Shown: piece by piece, positions 4,936 to 14,409 of the stretch | How the letters are laid out: every line of letters starts with the position of its first letter | How positions within the stretch are numbered: position 1 is the first letter of the stretch | Origin: Flavobacteriales bacterium | GTDB taxonomy: Bacteria; Bacteroidota; Bacteroidia; Flavobacteriales_D; Sanyastnellaceae | Assembly: GCA_015663855.1 (NCBI GenBank) | Contig: DQRJ01000046.1 | Location: forward strand, 1-27,770 | Direction: 5' to 3' | DNA length: 27,770 nt | Translations under genes and position numbers: made by a program | The notes under the pieces: generated by a model | The model's input: the letters and a program-made list of their open reading frames with translations, nothing else | Databases searched by the model: none | What the model was told of the DNA's origin: nothing

Positions 4936-7125
4936 CTCTAGCTGACGTTTTGCAAGGTCGGCTGAAACTACCCTCACGGTGACCTCATCACCAAGTGCAA
5001 TTAACCGTCCTGATCGCATTCCTTCGAAACCAATTTTCTCATCATCATAAACCCAATGATCGTTTGGTAGCGCGTCTTTAGGGACGAATCCCTCGCATTT
5101 ATTTTCCTGAATTTCAACGAAAAGACCTCGAGGTACAGCTCCCGAAATTAGCCCTTTATATGTTTCGCCGATACGAGTCATTAAATATTCGACTTGCTTG
5201 TATTTGATACTGGCGCGCTCGGCTTCGGCGGAACGTTTTTCCATAATCCCGCTATGCTGACAGCGTGAGTCGAGTTCGCCGGTGTCCGCATCCTTACCTC
5301 CATCGAGGTATCGCTGTAGAAGCCTGTGCACAATTACATCGGGGTATCGGCGAATCGGAGAGGTAAAGTGAGAGTAAAAAGGGAACGAAAGTCCGTAGTG
5401 GCCTATGTTCGTAGTCGAGTACTCCGCTTTTGCCATAGAGCGAATCGCCATCGTTTTCACCGTCCCCTCCTCAGGAGTACCCTCGGTAGCTTTTATGAGA
5501 TCTCGAATGAGAGATTCGGAATTACCGGGGTTTGGTTTAGGCATCTCATGGCCAAACCTCCTTACGAATACTCGCAGAGCTTGCAACTTTTCCGGGTTAG
5601 GATTGTCGTGTACTCGGTAAATGCTCGTACGGGTAGGAGTTTTCTTTTCTGGGTGAACTTTAGCGAGGAATCTGGCTACTCGAACGTTTGCAAGTAGCAT
5701 GAAGTCCTCGATAAGCTTGTTCGCCTCTTTCATAGTCTTAATGACTACACGCATAGGCTTGCCTGACTCGTCGAGCTCGAAACGGACTTCTTCGGTATTG
5801 AAGTCGATCCCTCCATTTTCGAATCGCCTCTTTCGGAGCTTCGTCGCCAATTTAAAGAGGTGAGCGAGCTCGTCTGAGTAGTCGCCCTTCCCTGTTTCGA
5901 GGCGGACTTGAGCATCCTCGTACGCAAACCTACGATCGGAGTGAATAACGGTTCTCCCGAACCACTCCTTTACCACATTCGCCTCTTCGTCCATTTCGAA
6001 AACGGCACTAAAAGCGAACTTATCTTCGTTAGGTCGGAGTGAACAAAGGTCGTTCGAGAGCACTTCGGGTAGCATAGGAATCGTGCGGTCTACTAGATAG
6101 ACCGAAGTCGCTCTCGAGATTGCCTCAGTATCGATAGCACTCCCGGGCTTCACGTAATACGAAACGTCCGCGATATGAATCCCCACTTCGACATTACCGT
6201 TCTTCAGCGTCTTTAAACTGAGCGCGTCATCGAAATCTTTCGCATCGACTGGGTCAATAGTAATGGTAAGCACATCACGCATATCACGACGCGACTTCAC
6301 CTCCTTCGGATCAAGCCCCTTAGATTCAGCACTCGGAGTAAATGCCCTCGCCTCATCCATTACTTCTGCTGGAAATTCTAGGGGTAGACCAAACTCCGCT
6401 AATATGGCGTGCATCTCCACGTCGTTATCTCCCTCCTGCCCTAGCACCTTGACCACTCGACCGAGAGGTGCGTCTTCTTTATTATCCCATGACTCTAGTT
6501 CGAGTAAGACTTTATCGCCGTTAACCGCTCCTCCAAGATGACTGGGAGGAATGAAAAAGTTCGTGTGAAGACGTTGATCCGAGGGATGTCCGAAGGCGTA
6601 ATCCCGTACTTGTTCGATTGTAACCACATAGACTTCTCGTTGTCGTTTAATGATACGAGAAACGAATGGAGTTGCTCTTCGTCCGCTATTCGCCCACTCG
6701 ACTTCAACAGTATCACCCCAAAAAGCCGTGCCTGTATATCCTTTCGTAAGTTTTATCTCCTCACCGTTTTCTAACATCACAAATCCACGACCGAATCGTG
6801 TGATTTGAATAATCCCTTCTGTATTCTCAACTTCTTCCATCGTTAGGAGGTATTTACCTCGTCCGACATCTTCAAGTTTTCCCTTACTAGCCATATCAGA
6901 CAAAAGTTCCATTATCAATTTCCTCACATCGTGATTTAAAACCCCTAATGCTGATGAAATTTGTTTGTGGTTCATCGGTTTATCCGGACGTCGTCGAAAG
7001 ACGTCAAGAACCGTACGTCGTAGGTCTTTTGGTGAGCTTGTGCTTGATAAACTGTGTTGGCCTCTTTGGCCTTTGCTGCCCCTCTTAGAGTTTCCTTTAG
7101 GCCAGTCTCTATTTTTCCTTCCCAT
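4915..7125 (-). CDS. rnr: Ribonuclease R
   Basis: This is a 736-residue 3'-to-5' exoribonuclease of the RNase II/RNB superfamily, which degrades structured RNA and takes part in rRNA/tRNA quality control. The order is a basic Ser/Lys-rich head, a winged-helix-like region, cold-shock OB domains, the RNB catalytic domain with DPVDAKDFDDA (about 291-301; clustered Asp that bind the metals), and a C-terminal S1 domain (GLISGAVPRGLFVEI onward). Length fits the family. The frame can also be opened at a GTG at 7134, but ATG at 7125 (MGRKNRD) is preferred. It is divergent from the methyltransferase gene, and its 3' end carries the -33 element of the downstream tRNA promoter. Arg codons in the sampled stretch are all CGN. 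Confidence 0.95.
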   Translation of the reverse strand: MGRKNRDWPKGNSKRGSKGQRGQHSLSSTSSPKDLRRTVLDVFRRRPDKPMNHKQISSALGVLNHDVRKLIMELLSDMASKGKLEDVGRGKYLLTMEEVENTEGIIQITRFGRGFVMLENGEEIKLTKGYTGTAFWGDTVEVEWANSGRRATPFVSRIIKRQREVYVVTIEQVRDYAFGHPSDQRLHTNFFIPPSHLGGAVNGDKVLLELESWDNKEDAPLGRVVKVLGQEGDNDVEMHAILAEFGLPLEFPAEVMDEARAFTPSAESKGLDPKEVKSRRDMRDVLTITIDPVDAKDFDDALSLKTLKNGNVEVGIHIADVSYYVKPGSAIDTEAISRATSVYLVDRTIPMLPEVLSNDLCSLRPNEDKFAFSAVFEMDEEANVVKEWFGRTVIHSDRRFAYEDAQVRLETGKGDYSDELAHLFKLATKLRKRRFENGGIDFNTEEVRFELDESGKPMRVVIKTMKEANKLIEDFMLLANVRVARFLAKVHPEKKTPTRTSIYRVHDNPNPEKLQALRVFVRRFGHEMPKPNPGNSESLIRDLIKATEGTPEEGTVKTMAIRSMAKAEYSTTNIGHYGLSFPFYSHFTSPIRRYPDVIVHRLLQRYLDGGKDADTGELDSRCQHSGIMEKRSAEAERASIKYKQVEYLMTRIGETYKGLISGAVPRGLFVEIQENKCEGFVPKDALPNDHWVYDDEKIGFEGMRSGRLIALGDEVTVRVVSADLAKRQLEFEVLGK

Positions 7126-7220
7126 ATATGGCACAAATATGAGGCGAAAATTCTATAACTACATTAAGCTAACGTTATTAGAACATTATTTAAGATGTTA
7201 TCCCGACCTTTGGCGTTCAT

Positions 7221-8102
7221 ATGGAATCACATAAAACAAAACGATTTGTCGCTGACACGTGGGGCGAAACGAGAGGCTATGAGCTTATCGATTCAGGAGA
7301 TGGGTCGAAGCTTGAGAGATTCGGAGGGGTTGTAATGGACAGGCCTGAGGCGAGTGCGGTTTGGGCGAAAAAACTGAACTATAAAAAGTGGGATAACGCA
7401 AACGCTAGCTTTGAATCAACGAGCAAGGCGGCGGGTTTATGGCGCAAGAATGGAAAGGTGGCCGAGAACTGGAATTTAGAGTATAAATCGCCTGTTCATC
7501 CGCACCTACGCTTGAAATTTAAGCTTGAGATGACTCGATTTAAGCACGTGGGAATTTTCCCTGAGCAAGCTTCTAATTGGGAGTATTTAGCGGGGAAATT
7601 GAAGGAGGGCGATAAGTTGCTCAACCTATTTGCGTATACTGGAGGAGCTAGTTTAGCTGGAAAGTGTGCAGGGGCTGACGTAACTCATGTCGATGCAATC
7701 AGACAGGTGATAAATTGGACTAGAGAGAATATGGAGTTAAGTGGCCTAACCGGTATACGGTGGGTAGTTGAGGACGCTTTGAAATTCCTGAGACGCGAAG
7801 TCAAGCGTGGGAATAAATATACAGGCATAGTTCTCGATCCTCCGACTTGGGGTTTAGGTCCTAAAAACGAGAAATGGAAACTAGAGCATAGCTTAGTTGA
7901 GATAGTTGAACTTGTTTCTCAAGTTGTAGAACCGGGTGGGTTTATTGTCATGAACACTTATTCTGGACTACCTCCTTCAACCCTCGAAACTCTTTGGAAA
8001 AGGGTTCTTCCTAAAGCTTCAACCGAGTGCGGAGAACTTTGTTTGCAAGGAAGAGATGGGCATCTTCTTTCAACGGGGTCATTAATAAGAGTAGAGTTAT
8101 AA
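7221..8102 (+). CDS. SAM-dependent rRNA methyltransferase, RlmI-like
   Basis: The 293-residue protein contains a Rossmann methyltransferase core: LLNLFAYTGGASLAG (motif I, SAM binding), a following acidic strand end (VDAIRQVINWTREN), and VLDPPTWG, the DPP-type motif IV of 23S rRNA base methyltransferases such as RlmI and RlmKL. The N-terminal PUA domain of RlmI is absent, so this is the short SAM-domain form common in Bacteroidota. The exact target base cannot be told from sequence. It starts 96 nt from the rnr start on the other strand and ends 3 nt before miaE, so the two plus-strand RNA-modification genes form an operon. Confidence 0.85.
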   Translation: MESHKTKRFVADTWGETRGYELIDSGDGSKLERFGGVVMDRPEASAVWAKKLNYKKWDNANASFESTSKAAGLWRKNGKVAENWNLEYKSPVHPHLRLKFKLEMTRFKHVGIFPEQASNWEYLAGKLKEGDKLLNLFAYTGGASLAGKCAGADVTHVDAIRQVINWTRENMELSGLTGIRWVVEDALKFLRREVKRGNKYTGIVLDPPTWGLGPKNEKWKLEHSLVEIVELVSQVVEPGGFIVMNTYSGLPPSTLETLWKRVLPKASTECGELCLQGRDGHLLSTGSLIRVEL

Positions 8103-8105
8103 GCT

Positions 8106-8744
8106 ATGTCAAATCAAGAAAAGCAAGAGGTCGAGAAGTACGAAAAGGCAAAAAAGGTATTGCTGGGGTTGAGGTTAGCGACAGACGATCGTTGGGCTTC
8201 GCTTTGTGAAAACAATGTGGACGCGATTCTCAATGATCACGCTTGGTGTGAGCAGAAAGCCGCTTCAAATGCGATAAGTGTTATCACGAAATTCCCTATG
8301 CACACAGAACTTGTAGAAGCTCTAACAAAGATCGCTATCGAGGAGATGGAGCACTTTGAAATGGTGCTCGCAAAGATGAAGGAAAGGGGCGTAAAACTCC
8401 AGTATGAGTGCAAGGATAACTACGTAGGTGAGTTATATAAATACATGCTCAGTGAGGGAGGGTCGAAGGAAAACCAACTCGTAAATAGAATGCTTTTCTC
8501 AGCAATGATAGAGGCACGCAGCTGTGAGAGATTCCGCCTATTAACGGAGAAGCTAAAAGATCCCGACCTGGTAGAATTTTACCGCGAGTTAATGATCTCG
8601 GAAGCCCACCATTACACGACCTTTCTTAAGTTCGCACGTAAATATGCTGGAGATATCGACGTAGATGCCCGCTGGCAGAAATTCCTAGATTTCGAAGGTG
8701 AGGTAATAAAACGCTACGGCATCGTCGAGACTATGCACGGCTAG
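8106..8744 (+). CDS. miaE: tRNA 2-methylthio-N6-isopentenyladenosine-37 hydroxylase (MiaE-like)
   Basis: The 212-residue protein is a ferritin-like four-helix di-iron enzyme. The ligand pattern is complete: E49 (HAWCEQKAA), E80-x-x-H83 (EEMEHFE), E146 (MIEARSCERF) and E176-x-x-H179 (SEAHHYTTF). MiaE hydroxylates the isopentenyl side chain of ms2i6A37 in tRNAs reading UNN codons and needs oxygen. It follows the methyltransferase gene by 3 nt, consistent with a shared RNA-modification operon. It is convergent with the TonB receptor gene, the stops being 21 nt apart; a run of seven T follows the stop but no good hairpin precedes it. Confidence 0.9.
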   Translation: MSNQEKQEVEKYEKAKKVLLGLRLATDDRWASLCENNVDAILNDHAWCEQKAASNAISVITKFPMHTELVEALTKIAIEEMEHFEMVLAKMKERGVKLQYECKDNYVGELYKYMLSEGGSKENQLVNRMLFSAMIEARSCERFRLLTEKLKDPDLVEFYRELMISEAHHYTTFLKFARKYAGDIDVDARWQKFLDFEGEVIKRYGIVETMHG

Positions 8745-8765
8745 GAAAGCGCGGAGGGAGTTTTT

Positions 8766-11168
8766 TTAGCCCTTCTTCTCGCCTAAGGTCCATCTCAACC
8801 CCGCGTATGTCATACGTCCGAAAATCGGGCCATATACTAAGCTTGCATCGAAGTTTCGATTGAACTCATCTGGGTAGGCTGCACCTACAATAGGACTGTC
8901 CTGCTTTACGTTGAGTAAGTTTTCTACTCCTACATAAAGTTCAAGAGCACCAGGTAAGGTTTGGGATACCTGAAGGTTTAACTGAGTGAAAGCAGGCGAT
9001 TCAGCGGGGTGAAAATCTATATCAGAAGCCGATTCCAATGGTTGCGGAAGCGATTGATTCCCTATCCATTGAAGGGTCGCATCTACTCTAGTCTGCTGAC
9101 CTTCCTTTCCTTCACGAGAAGCATAACTCCATTGTGTGAAAGCCCTGTGAGTAGCAACAAAAGGATCGCGCATTGTTTCACCTTGAGGAAGGAGGTCTGA
9201 ATATTCTGTTTGGGCATCAACCCATCTATAAGCCGCTCTAATATCCAATCTTCTGTGAGCCGACCAATCAAACTCTAGTTGCAGTGTTTTTGAATAAGAC
9301 TTGTCGCTATTTGAATTATAAATCTTAATGTATTCAGGTTGCCAAAGATCTACTATGATTCTATTCTCGAATTCCGTCCAATATCCATCCAATGAAATAG
9401 ATGCATCGCGGGAGTTGAGTATGAATTTCGAAACGAAGTTAAATCCGACATTCGTAGCAACCTCTGGCTCAAGTTCTCCTGATATGTCCCACCTTCTATT
9501 GCTGGCCCAACTTCCCAGCTGCTCCATCATAACATTCGCTGTGCGGAATCCTCTACCAGCGACGATTTTCAAAGATATTTCTTCCGCTAACGAGTACCGA
9601 GCGTGAATTCTCGGCGAAGCGAAGGCGCCGTACATATTGTGGAGGTCACCCCGAAGCCCTGCTACTACAACGAGGCGGTCGTTTGCTGTCCATGTGTACT
9701 CGAAAAATCCGCCGGGAACGATTTCTGTTCGGGCAAGGGTGTCGATATCCGCATACCATTCATTGTACTCAGCAGCCCAAGTACCGATCTCGTTAAAGTC
9801 GTCATAGACATAGCTCAGACCGGTAGTAAACTTGTGATCAGTATTGTTAATTATGCTCGAGTACAGTACGTTCGCTCTGAAATAGTTCTCAGTCCCGTTA
9901 TAGCTTCGGTTTCCGAATTTATGCTTCTGATTGTGAGTAGAAGCGAAGAATTGGCTTCCGATTGATTTCCATGCTTGGCCTGGGAAAACAAATCCCGTTT
10001 TTGCCGAAGCTTCGTATCTGATAATTTCAGTTGCCGCAGTCCATGGATTCGGATCTGGCAGGGTGCTGTCAAGGTAAAATTGTAGTCTATCAAACGGTTT
10101 ATCTACTCCATCGTAGGCCGCTTTTTGGCCTGCAAGTTTATCCATATGAACCGACGAAATACTGTATTCACCACGCATACCTCTATCACCACGTAACTTC
10201 CACTCATTACGAAGGACTATATCTCGCTTAAGTGGGGTGTCAAGGAATCCGTCATCGTTTCTGTCATTCAAGCGCGTTCCAAGTTCCGCATGAGTAAGGA
10301 GAGCCGTACTCCACTTTCTGTTCACCTGATGACTACTTACGTGGTTCCATTCGATCCTTCCGTCTCCACTTACGAAGAGATTGATGTGTAATGGTTCGGC
10401 GTTTTCAGGGTTGCGCATTGCAACATTGATTTGGCCTGTTATGCTTTCATAACCTCCTGAAACTGAGCCCGTACCCTTAGAAATAGCAATAGCGTCAATC
10501 CAGGGGCCAGGGATAAACGAAAGTCCTTGCACCACGTTCAAACCTCTCGGTCCAGGAAGATTATCGACTAGTATTTGAGTGTATTTCCCATCGAGACCAA
10601 GCATTTTAATTTGCTTTGTGCCAGTAATAGCATCGGTAAACGAGGCATCAACCGAGGCGTTAGTTTCGAAAGCCTCACTTAAATTACAGCAAGCCGCTTT
10701 CGCGAGTTCCTTTCTGTTGAGCTGTTGAATATTTAATGGATCTAACAGCGAAATTAATGTTGTCGCCTGTTTCACTTCCACAACTGCAGATTCTAGTATC
10801 ACTCCCTGCTCAAGAGGTATATCCATATAATCCCAGTCTGTATATACGATACCCACGGTCTCAAAACCGATCATACTTATCTGCAAAGTATCTCCCTCTG
10901 ACATTACTGGTAGTTTGAAAAACCCGAATAGGTCCGTCATCGTTCCCACAGTCGTTCCTTTCCAAATCACTGTTGCTCCCGGAAGCGGCACATACTCCGC
11001 CTCGCCCTCATGCTCCCCCTCATCGTGATTATGCCCTAAATGACTTTCAGGCGTAAAAACCTTACCCCTAATTTGCCTCTGAGCATATGAATTTAAAGGA
11101 TTTAGCCCAAACCAAATCGCAAAAACAAGCAGGGCTTTAGCCCTACTAACGTTATTGAAAAATCCCAT
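8766..11168 (-). CDS. TonB-dependent receptor, probable metal transporter
   Basis: The 800-residue outer-membrane receptor has a signal peptide (to about NSYAQ), a carboxypeptidase-regulatory-like beta-sandwich (about 33-125), a TonB plug (about 150-260, with GLDGKYTQILVDNLP and KGTGSVSGGYESITGQINV) and a 22-strand barrel. A His/Asp/Glu-rich loop, HLGHNHDEGEHEGEAEY, is inserted in the N-terminal sandwich and looks like a metal-binding patch. It is encoded 11 nt after an HMA-domain protein with a His-rich tail, so the operon probably handles a transition metal such as copper or zinc. That substrate is an inference from context. The gene appears complete and is convergent with miaE. Confidence 0.9.
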   Translation of the reverse strand: MGFFNNVSRAKALLVFAIWFGLNPLNSYAQRQIRGKVFTPESHLGHNHDEGEHEGEAEYVPLPGATVIWKGTTVGTMTDLFGFFKLPVMSEGDTLQISMIGFETVGIVYTDWDYMDIPLEQGVILESAVVEVKQATTLISLLDPLNIQQLNRKELAKAACCNLSEAFETNASVDASFTDAITGTKQIKMLGLDGKYTQILVDNLPGPRGLNVVQGLSFIPGPWIDAIAISKGTGSVSGGYESITGQINVAMRNPENAEPLHINLFVSGDGRIEWNHVSSHQVNRKWSTALLTHAELGTRLNDRNDDGFLDTPLKRDIVLRNEWKLRGDRGMRGEYSISSVHMDKLAGQKAAYDGVDKPFDRLQFYLDSTLPDPNPWTAATEIIRYEASAKTGFVFPGQAWKSIGSQFFASTHNQKHKFGNRSYNGTENYFRANVLYSSIINNTDHKFTTGLSYVYDDFNEIGTWAAEYNEWYADIDTLARTEIVPGGFFEYTWTANDRLVVVAGLRGDLHNMYGAFASPRIHARYSLAEEISLKIVAGRGFRTANVMMEQLGSWASNRRWDISGELEPEVATNVGFNFVSKFILNSRDASISLDGYWTEFENRIIVDLWQPEYIKIYNSNSDKSYSKTLQLEFDWSAHRRLDIRAAYRWVDAQTEYSDLLPQGETMRDPFVATHRAFTQWSYASREGKEGQQTRVDATLQWIGNQSLPQPLESASDIDFHPAESPAFTQLNLQVSQTLPGALELYVGVENLLNVKQDSPIVGAAYPDEFNRNFDASLVYGPIFGRMTYAGLRWTLGEKKG

Positions 11169-11179
11169 GAATTGGAGAA

Positions 11180-11557
11180 TTAATGATCTTCGTGATCTTC
11201 GTGATTACCTGAACAGGTCTTCTTCTCTTTTGTGCTTCTGTACTTACAGCAATCCGCTAACTTACTGTACACGTCGTCATTAGCTTTAATGTCTCGAGTG
11301 TCGTAACCTACGTTCGCGGCAAGTCTTTGAACACACATGATACAGTTAAAGTGCTTCGTCTTATAAACGACATGCATTTCTTCCTTCTCGAGGTCGTAAT
11401 CTGCGAAGACGATTCCTTTTACGTCATATGCCGCTTCAATTGTTTCTTCACACATTCCGCAGTTTCCGCGAACTGAAAATGTTGCGTCCACTTTCTTTTG
11501 AGCAAACACAGAAGTTGAAATAAGAAGACTTAGGGCGATGTATAGTACTTTATTCAT
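11180..11557 (-). CDS. Secreted heavy-metal-associated (HMA) domain protein
   Basis: The 125-residue product has a signal peptide (MNKVLYIALSLLISTSVFA-Q) and a ferredoxin-like HMA fold with the metal-binding GNCGMC (C33, C36). It has further Cys at C72/C75 (NCIMC), C103/C104 and C115, and a tail GNHEDHEDH. HMA domains bind soft metals (copper, zinc and others) through CxxC. With the TonB receptor just downstream it forms a two-gene metal operon; being periplasmic, it could accept metal from or sense metal for the receptor. A 14-bp palindrome 41 nt upstream of the start may be its operator. The spacing from sdhB (78 nt) suggests a separate promoter. Confidence 0.85.
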   Translation of the reverse strand: MNKVLYIALSLLISTSVFAQKKVDATFSVRGNCGMCEETIEAAYDVKGIVFADYDLEKEEMHVVYKTKHFNCIMCVQRLAANVGYDTRDIKANDDVYSKLADCCKYRSTKEKKTCSGNHEDHEDH

Positions 11558-11597
11558 ATTACAAGTTTAAGCCACGAAAGCTATACCTGAATCATGA

Positions 11598-11611
11598 ATA
11601 ACATTTGTTAT
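11598..11611. promoter_or_regulatory. 14-bp palindrome, candidate operator of the HMA/receptor operon
   Basis: ATAACA-TT-TGTTAT is a perfect inverted repeat in the short gap between sdhB and the HMA gene. On the minus strand it lies about 25 nt upstream of TAGCTTTC (11583-11576), a one-mismatch match to the -7 element, so a bound repressor would cover the -33 region. No regulator gene is present in the window. Confidence 0.35.
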
Positions 11612-11635
11612 GAGTACAGGAACGTTAAATGAGTC

Positions 11636-12385
11636 TTATTTCGAAGTCAAATTTGAGCTTAAAAATTCGCGATTCATGCGAGCAATATTCGTTAGGCTAA
11701 TGCCTTTAGGGCACTCAACTTCGCACGCTCCAGTATTCGTACAGTTACCGAATCCCTCAAGATCCATTTGGTCTACCATGCGAAGAACACGCTCGTTACT
11801 CTCAGCCTTACCTTGGGGAAGAAGTGAAAGCTGGCTCACCTTAGCAGACACGAATAACATTGCAGAAGAGTTCTTGCAAGTCGCAACACACGCACCGCAA
11901 CCGATGCATGTAGCCGAATCAAATGCCTCGTCAGCGTCATGCTTAGGGATGGGAATAGAGTTCGCATCTTGAGTCGCTCCAGAGGTGTTTACGCTAACGT
12001 AACCACCCGCCTGTATGATTCTATCGAAAGAACTTCTATCGACTGTAAGGTCCTTAATAATAGGGAAGGCCGCCGAACGCCATGGCTCTACGTGAATCGT
12101 TTCACCGTCCTTGAAAGATCGCATATGAAGTTGACAAGTCGTGACATTACGTCCCGGTCCGTGAGCTTCTCCATTTATAAACATCGAACACGTACCGCAA
12201 ATTCCTTCACGACAATCGTGATCGAAAGCAAAGGGCTCCTTTCCTTCTCGAACTAATCTGTCATTCAGAACGTCCATCATCTCTAGGAAAGACATGTCTC
12301 CCGAAACTTCTGTCATCTGATGCGTTTCCATCGCTCCTACTGAACTAGGGCCTTTCTGACGCCAAACTTTTAAAGTAATATTCAT
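11636..12385 (-). CDS. sdhB: Succinate dehydrogenase/fumarate reductase iron-sulfur subunit
   Basis: The 249-residue protein carries all three cluster motifs: the plant-type [2Fe-2S] set (CREGICGTC plus a later Cys in TTCQLHM), the [4Fe-4S] set (CIGCGACVATC) and the [3Fe-4S] set (CTNTGACEVECP). It passes electrons from the FAD of SdhA to the haems of the membrane subunit in complex II. It is the third gene of sdhC-sdhA-sdhB, starting 15 nt after sdhA. Length and motif spacing match the Bacteroidota enzyme. Confidence 0.95.
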   Translation of the reverse strand: MNITLKVWRQKGPSSVGAMETHQMTEVSGDMSFLEMMDVLNDRLVREGKEPFAFDHDCREGICGTCSMFINGEAHGPGRNVTTCQLHMRSFKDGETIHVEPWRSAAFPIIKDLTVDRSSFDRIIQAGGYVSVNTSGATQDANSIPIPKHDADEAFDSATCIGCGACVATCKNSSAMLFVSAKVSQLSLLPQGKAESNERVLRMVDQMDLEGFGNCTNTGACEVECPKGISLTNIARMNREFLSSNLTSK

Positions 12386-12400
12386 GATTCGAAGGATGAT

Positions 12401-14398
12401 TTACTTGTAGCTACGCTGCTTAAGTTCAATGTTATCGTAAACGAGGTCTTCTTTATGAAGCTTTGCCTCAGAAGGGGTGCCAGTATATTCCCAGGCAGAA
12501 ACAAAGGTGAAGTTTTCGTCGTCGCGAAGAGCCTCACCGTCTTCGGTTTGAGATTCATCACGGAAGTGGCCACCACAACTTTCAGATCTTGTAAGAGCAT
12601 CGAGACACATCGCCTCTCCAAGCTCTAGGAAGTCCGCAAGTCTAGTCGCTTTCTCTAGTTCAGGGTTGAAGTCGTAAGCCGATCCTGGGACTCTAACCTT
12701 AGCATAAAATTCTTTACGAAGCTCTTGAATTTCAACGATAGCTTCTTTGAGATGCTTTTCGTTTCGAGCCATTCCGCACTTGTTCCACATGATAAGACCT
12801 AATCGTCTGTGGAAATCATCTACTGGAGTGTCTCCGTTGTTGTTCATTAAAGCCGAAATCTCGTCTTTTACTTGCTTTTCAGCTTCATCAAACTCGGTAG
12901 AGTCTGTAGGTATTTTTCCTGTTCTGATATCGTCAGCGAGATAATCGCCTATCGTATATGGAAGAACAAAGTAACCATCCGCTAAACCTTGCATAAGAGC
13001 AGATGCTCCAAGCCTGTTAGCTCCGTGATCTGAGAAGTTTGCTTCTCCAGCAGCGAAAAGTCCAGGGACAGTGGTCATTAAGTTATAATCTACCCAAAGA
13101 CCTCCCATTGTGTAGTGTACCGCAGGATAGATCATCATAGGAGTCTCGTATGGATTATCGTCTGTGATTTGCTTGTACATATCGAACAGGTTACCGTACT
13201 TCGACTTCACCACTTCTCGTCCTAGATCTACGATTTGATCTTGTGTTGCGTTTTCTATTCCACGAGTAAGCACTTCTGTCTTTCCGTAACGTTCGAAAGC
13301 GCTTGCGAAATCGAGGTAAACGGCTTGGCCTGTCTTATTCACTCCGTAACCCGCATCACAGCGTTCTTTTGCCGCACGAGATGCTACGTCACGAGGTACT
13401 AAGTTTCCGAACGCAGGGTATCTGCGCTCCAAATAGTAATCGCGTTCGTCTTCCTTAAGGTCGATAGCCTTCTTTGAACCGTTTCGAATAGCTTCCACAT
13501 CAGATTTAGACTTAGGAACCCAAATCCTTCCATCATTTCTCAAAGACTCAGACATTAAAGTGAGCTTTGACTGATAATGACCACTTACAGGAATACAAGT
13601 AGGGTGGATTTGAGTAAAGCAAGGGTTTGCAAAGTAAGATCCTTTTTTATGAGCTCTCCATACCGCAGATGCGTTAGAGCCCATCGCATTCGTGCTTAAG
13701 TAGAATGCGTTTCCGTATCCGCCTGTACAAAGAACAACTGCGTGAGCGCTATGTCTTTCGATTTCTCCTGTGATAAGGTTTCTTGCGATAATTCCTCTTG
13801 CCTTTCCGTCGATTTTAACGACTTCCATCATTTCATGACGGTTGAGCATTTCTACTTTTCCTTTAGAAATCTGACGAGAAAGTGCTGAATATGCTCCGAG
13901 AAGAAGCTGTTGACCGGTTTGGCCTTTTGCATAAAACGTACGTGAAACCTGCACCCCTCCGAATGAACGGTTATCGAGCAGACCTCCGTACTCACGAGCA
14001 AAAGGGACTCCCTGTGCAACGCATTGATCGATGATGCTTCCGCTTACTTCTGCCAAACGATGAACGTTTGCTTCACGTGAACGGTAGTCTCCACCTTTTA
14101 CTGTATCGTAAAAAAGGCGGTAAACTGAGTCACCATCGTTTTGGTAGTTTTTCGAAGCGTTAATTCCACCTTGAGCCGCAATTGAGTGAGCTCTTCGAGG
14201 TGAGTCTTGGAAACAAAGTGACTTAACGTTGTAGCCCATCTCAGCTAGAGAAGCTGCCGCAGAAGCCCCCGCAAGACCAGTACCTACGACAATGATGTCA
14301 ATGTGTCTTTTATTAGCTGGGGTTACAAGGCGGATATTGTCCTTATGCTTGCTCCACTTTTCTGCTAACGGTCCTTCTGGAATTTTAGAATCTAACAT
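12401..14398 (-). CDS. sdhA: Succinate dehydrogenase/fumarate reductase flavoprotein subunit
   Basis: The 665-residue flavoprotein oxidises succinate to fumarate (or the reverse) on the cytoplasmic face. Seen motifs are the dinucleotide-binding VVGTGLAGASAAASLAEMG, the covalent FAD His region HSIAAQGGIN, the substrate-binding HPTCIPV, the catalytic region RDVASRAAKE, and the FAD-binding HYTMGGLWVD and GEANFSDHGANRLGASAL. It starts 11 nt after sdhC. The sequence is of the B-type succinate:menaquinone oxidoreductase family, as expected for an organism using menaquinone. Confidence 0.95.
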   Translation of the reverse strand: MLDSKIPEGPLAEKWSKHKDNIRLVTPANKRHIDIIVVGTGLAGASAAASLAEMGYNVKSLCFQDSPRRAHSIAAQGGINASKNYQNDGDSVYRLFYDTVKGGDYRSREANVHRLAEVSGSIIDQCVAQGVPFAREYGGLLDNRSFGGVQVSRTFYAKGQTGQQLLLGAYSALSRQISKGKVEMLNRHEMMEVVKIDGKARGIIARNLITGEIERHSAHAVVLCTGGYGNAFYLSTNAMGSNASAVWRAHKKGSYFANPCFTQIHPTCIPVSGHYQSKLTLMSESLRNDGRIWVPKSKSDVEAIRNGSKKAIDLKEDERDYYLERRYPAFGNLVPRDVASRAAKERCDAGYGVNKTGQAVYLDFASAFERYGKTEVLTRGIENATQDQIVDLGREVVKSKYGNLFDMYKQITDDNPYETPMMIYPAVHYTMGGLWVDYNLMTTVPGLFAAGEANFSDHGANRLGASALMQGLADGYFVLPYTIGDYLADDIRTGKIPTDSTEFDEAEKQVKDEISALMNNNGDTPVDDFHRRLGLIMWNKCGMARNEKHLKEAIVEIQELRKEFYAKVRVPGSAYDFNPELEKATRLADFLELGEAMCLDALTRSESCGGHFRDESQTEDGEALRDDENFTFVSAWEYTGTPSEAKLHKEDLVYDNIELKQRSYK

Positions 14399-14409
14399 GA
14401 CTTATTTGC

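Noticed and set aside
8742..8770. Bidirectional terminator between miaE and the TonB receptor gene
   Set aside because: There is a run of T but no stem of useful length before it on either strand.
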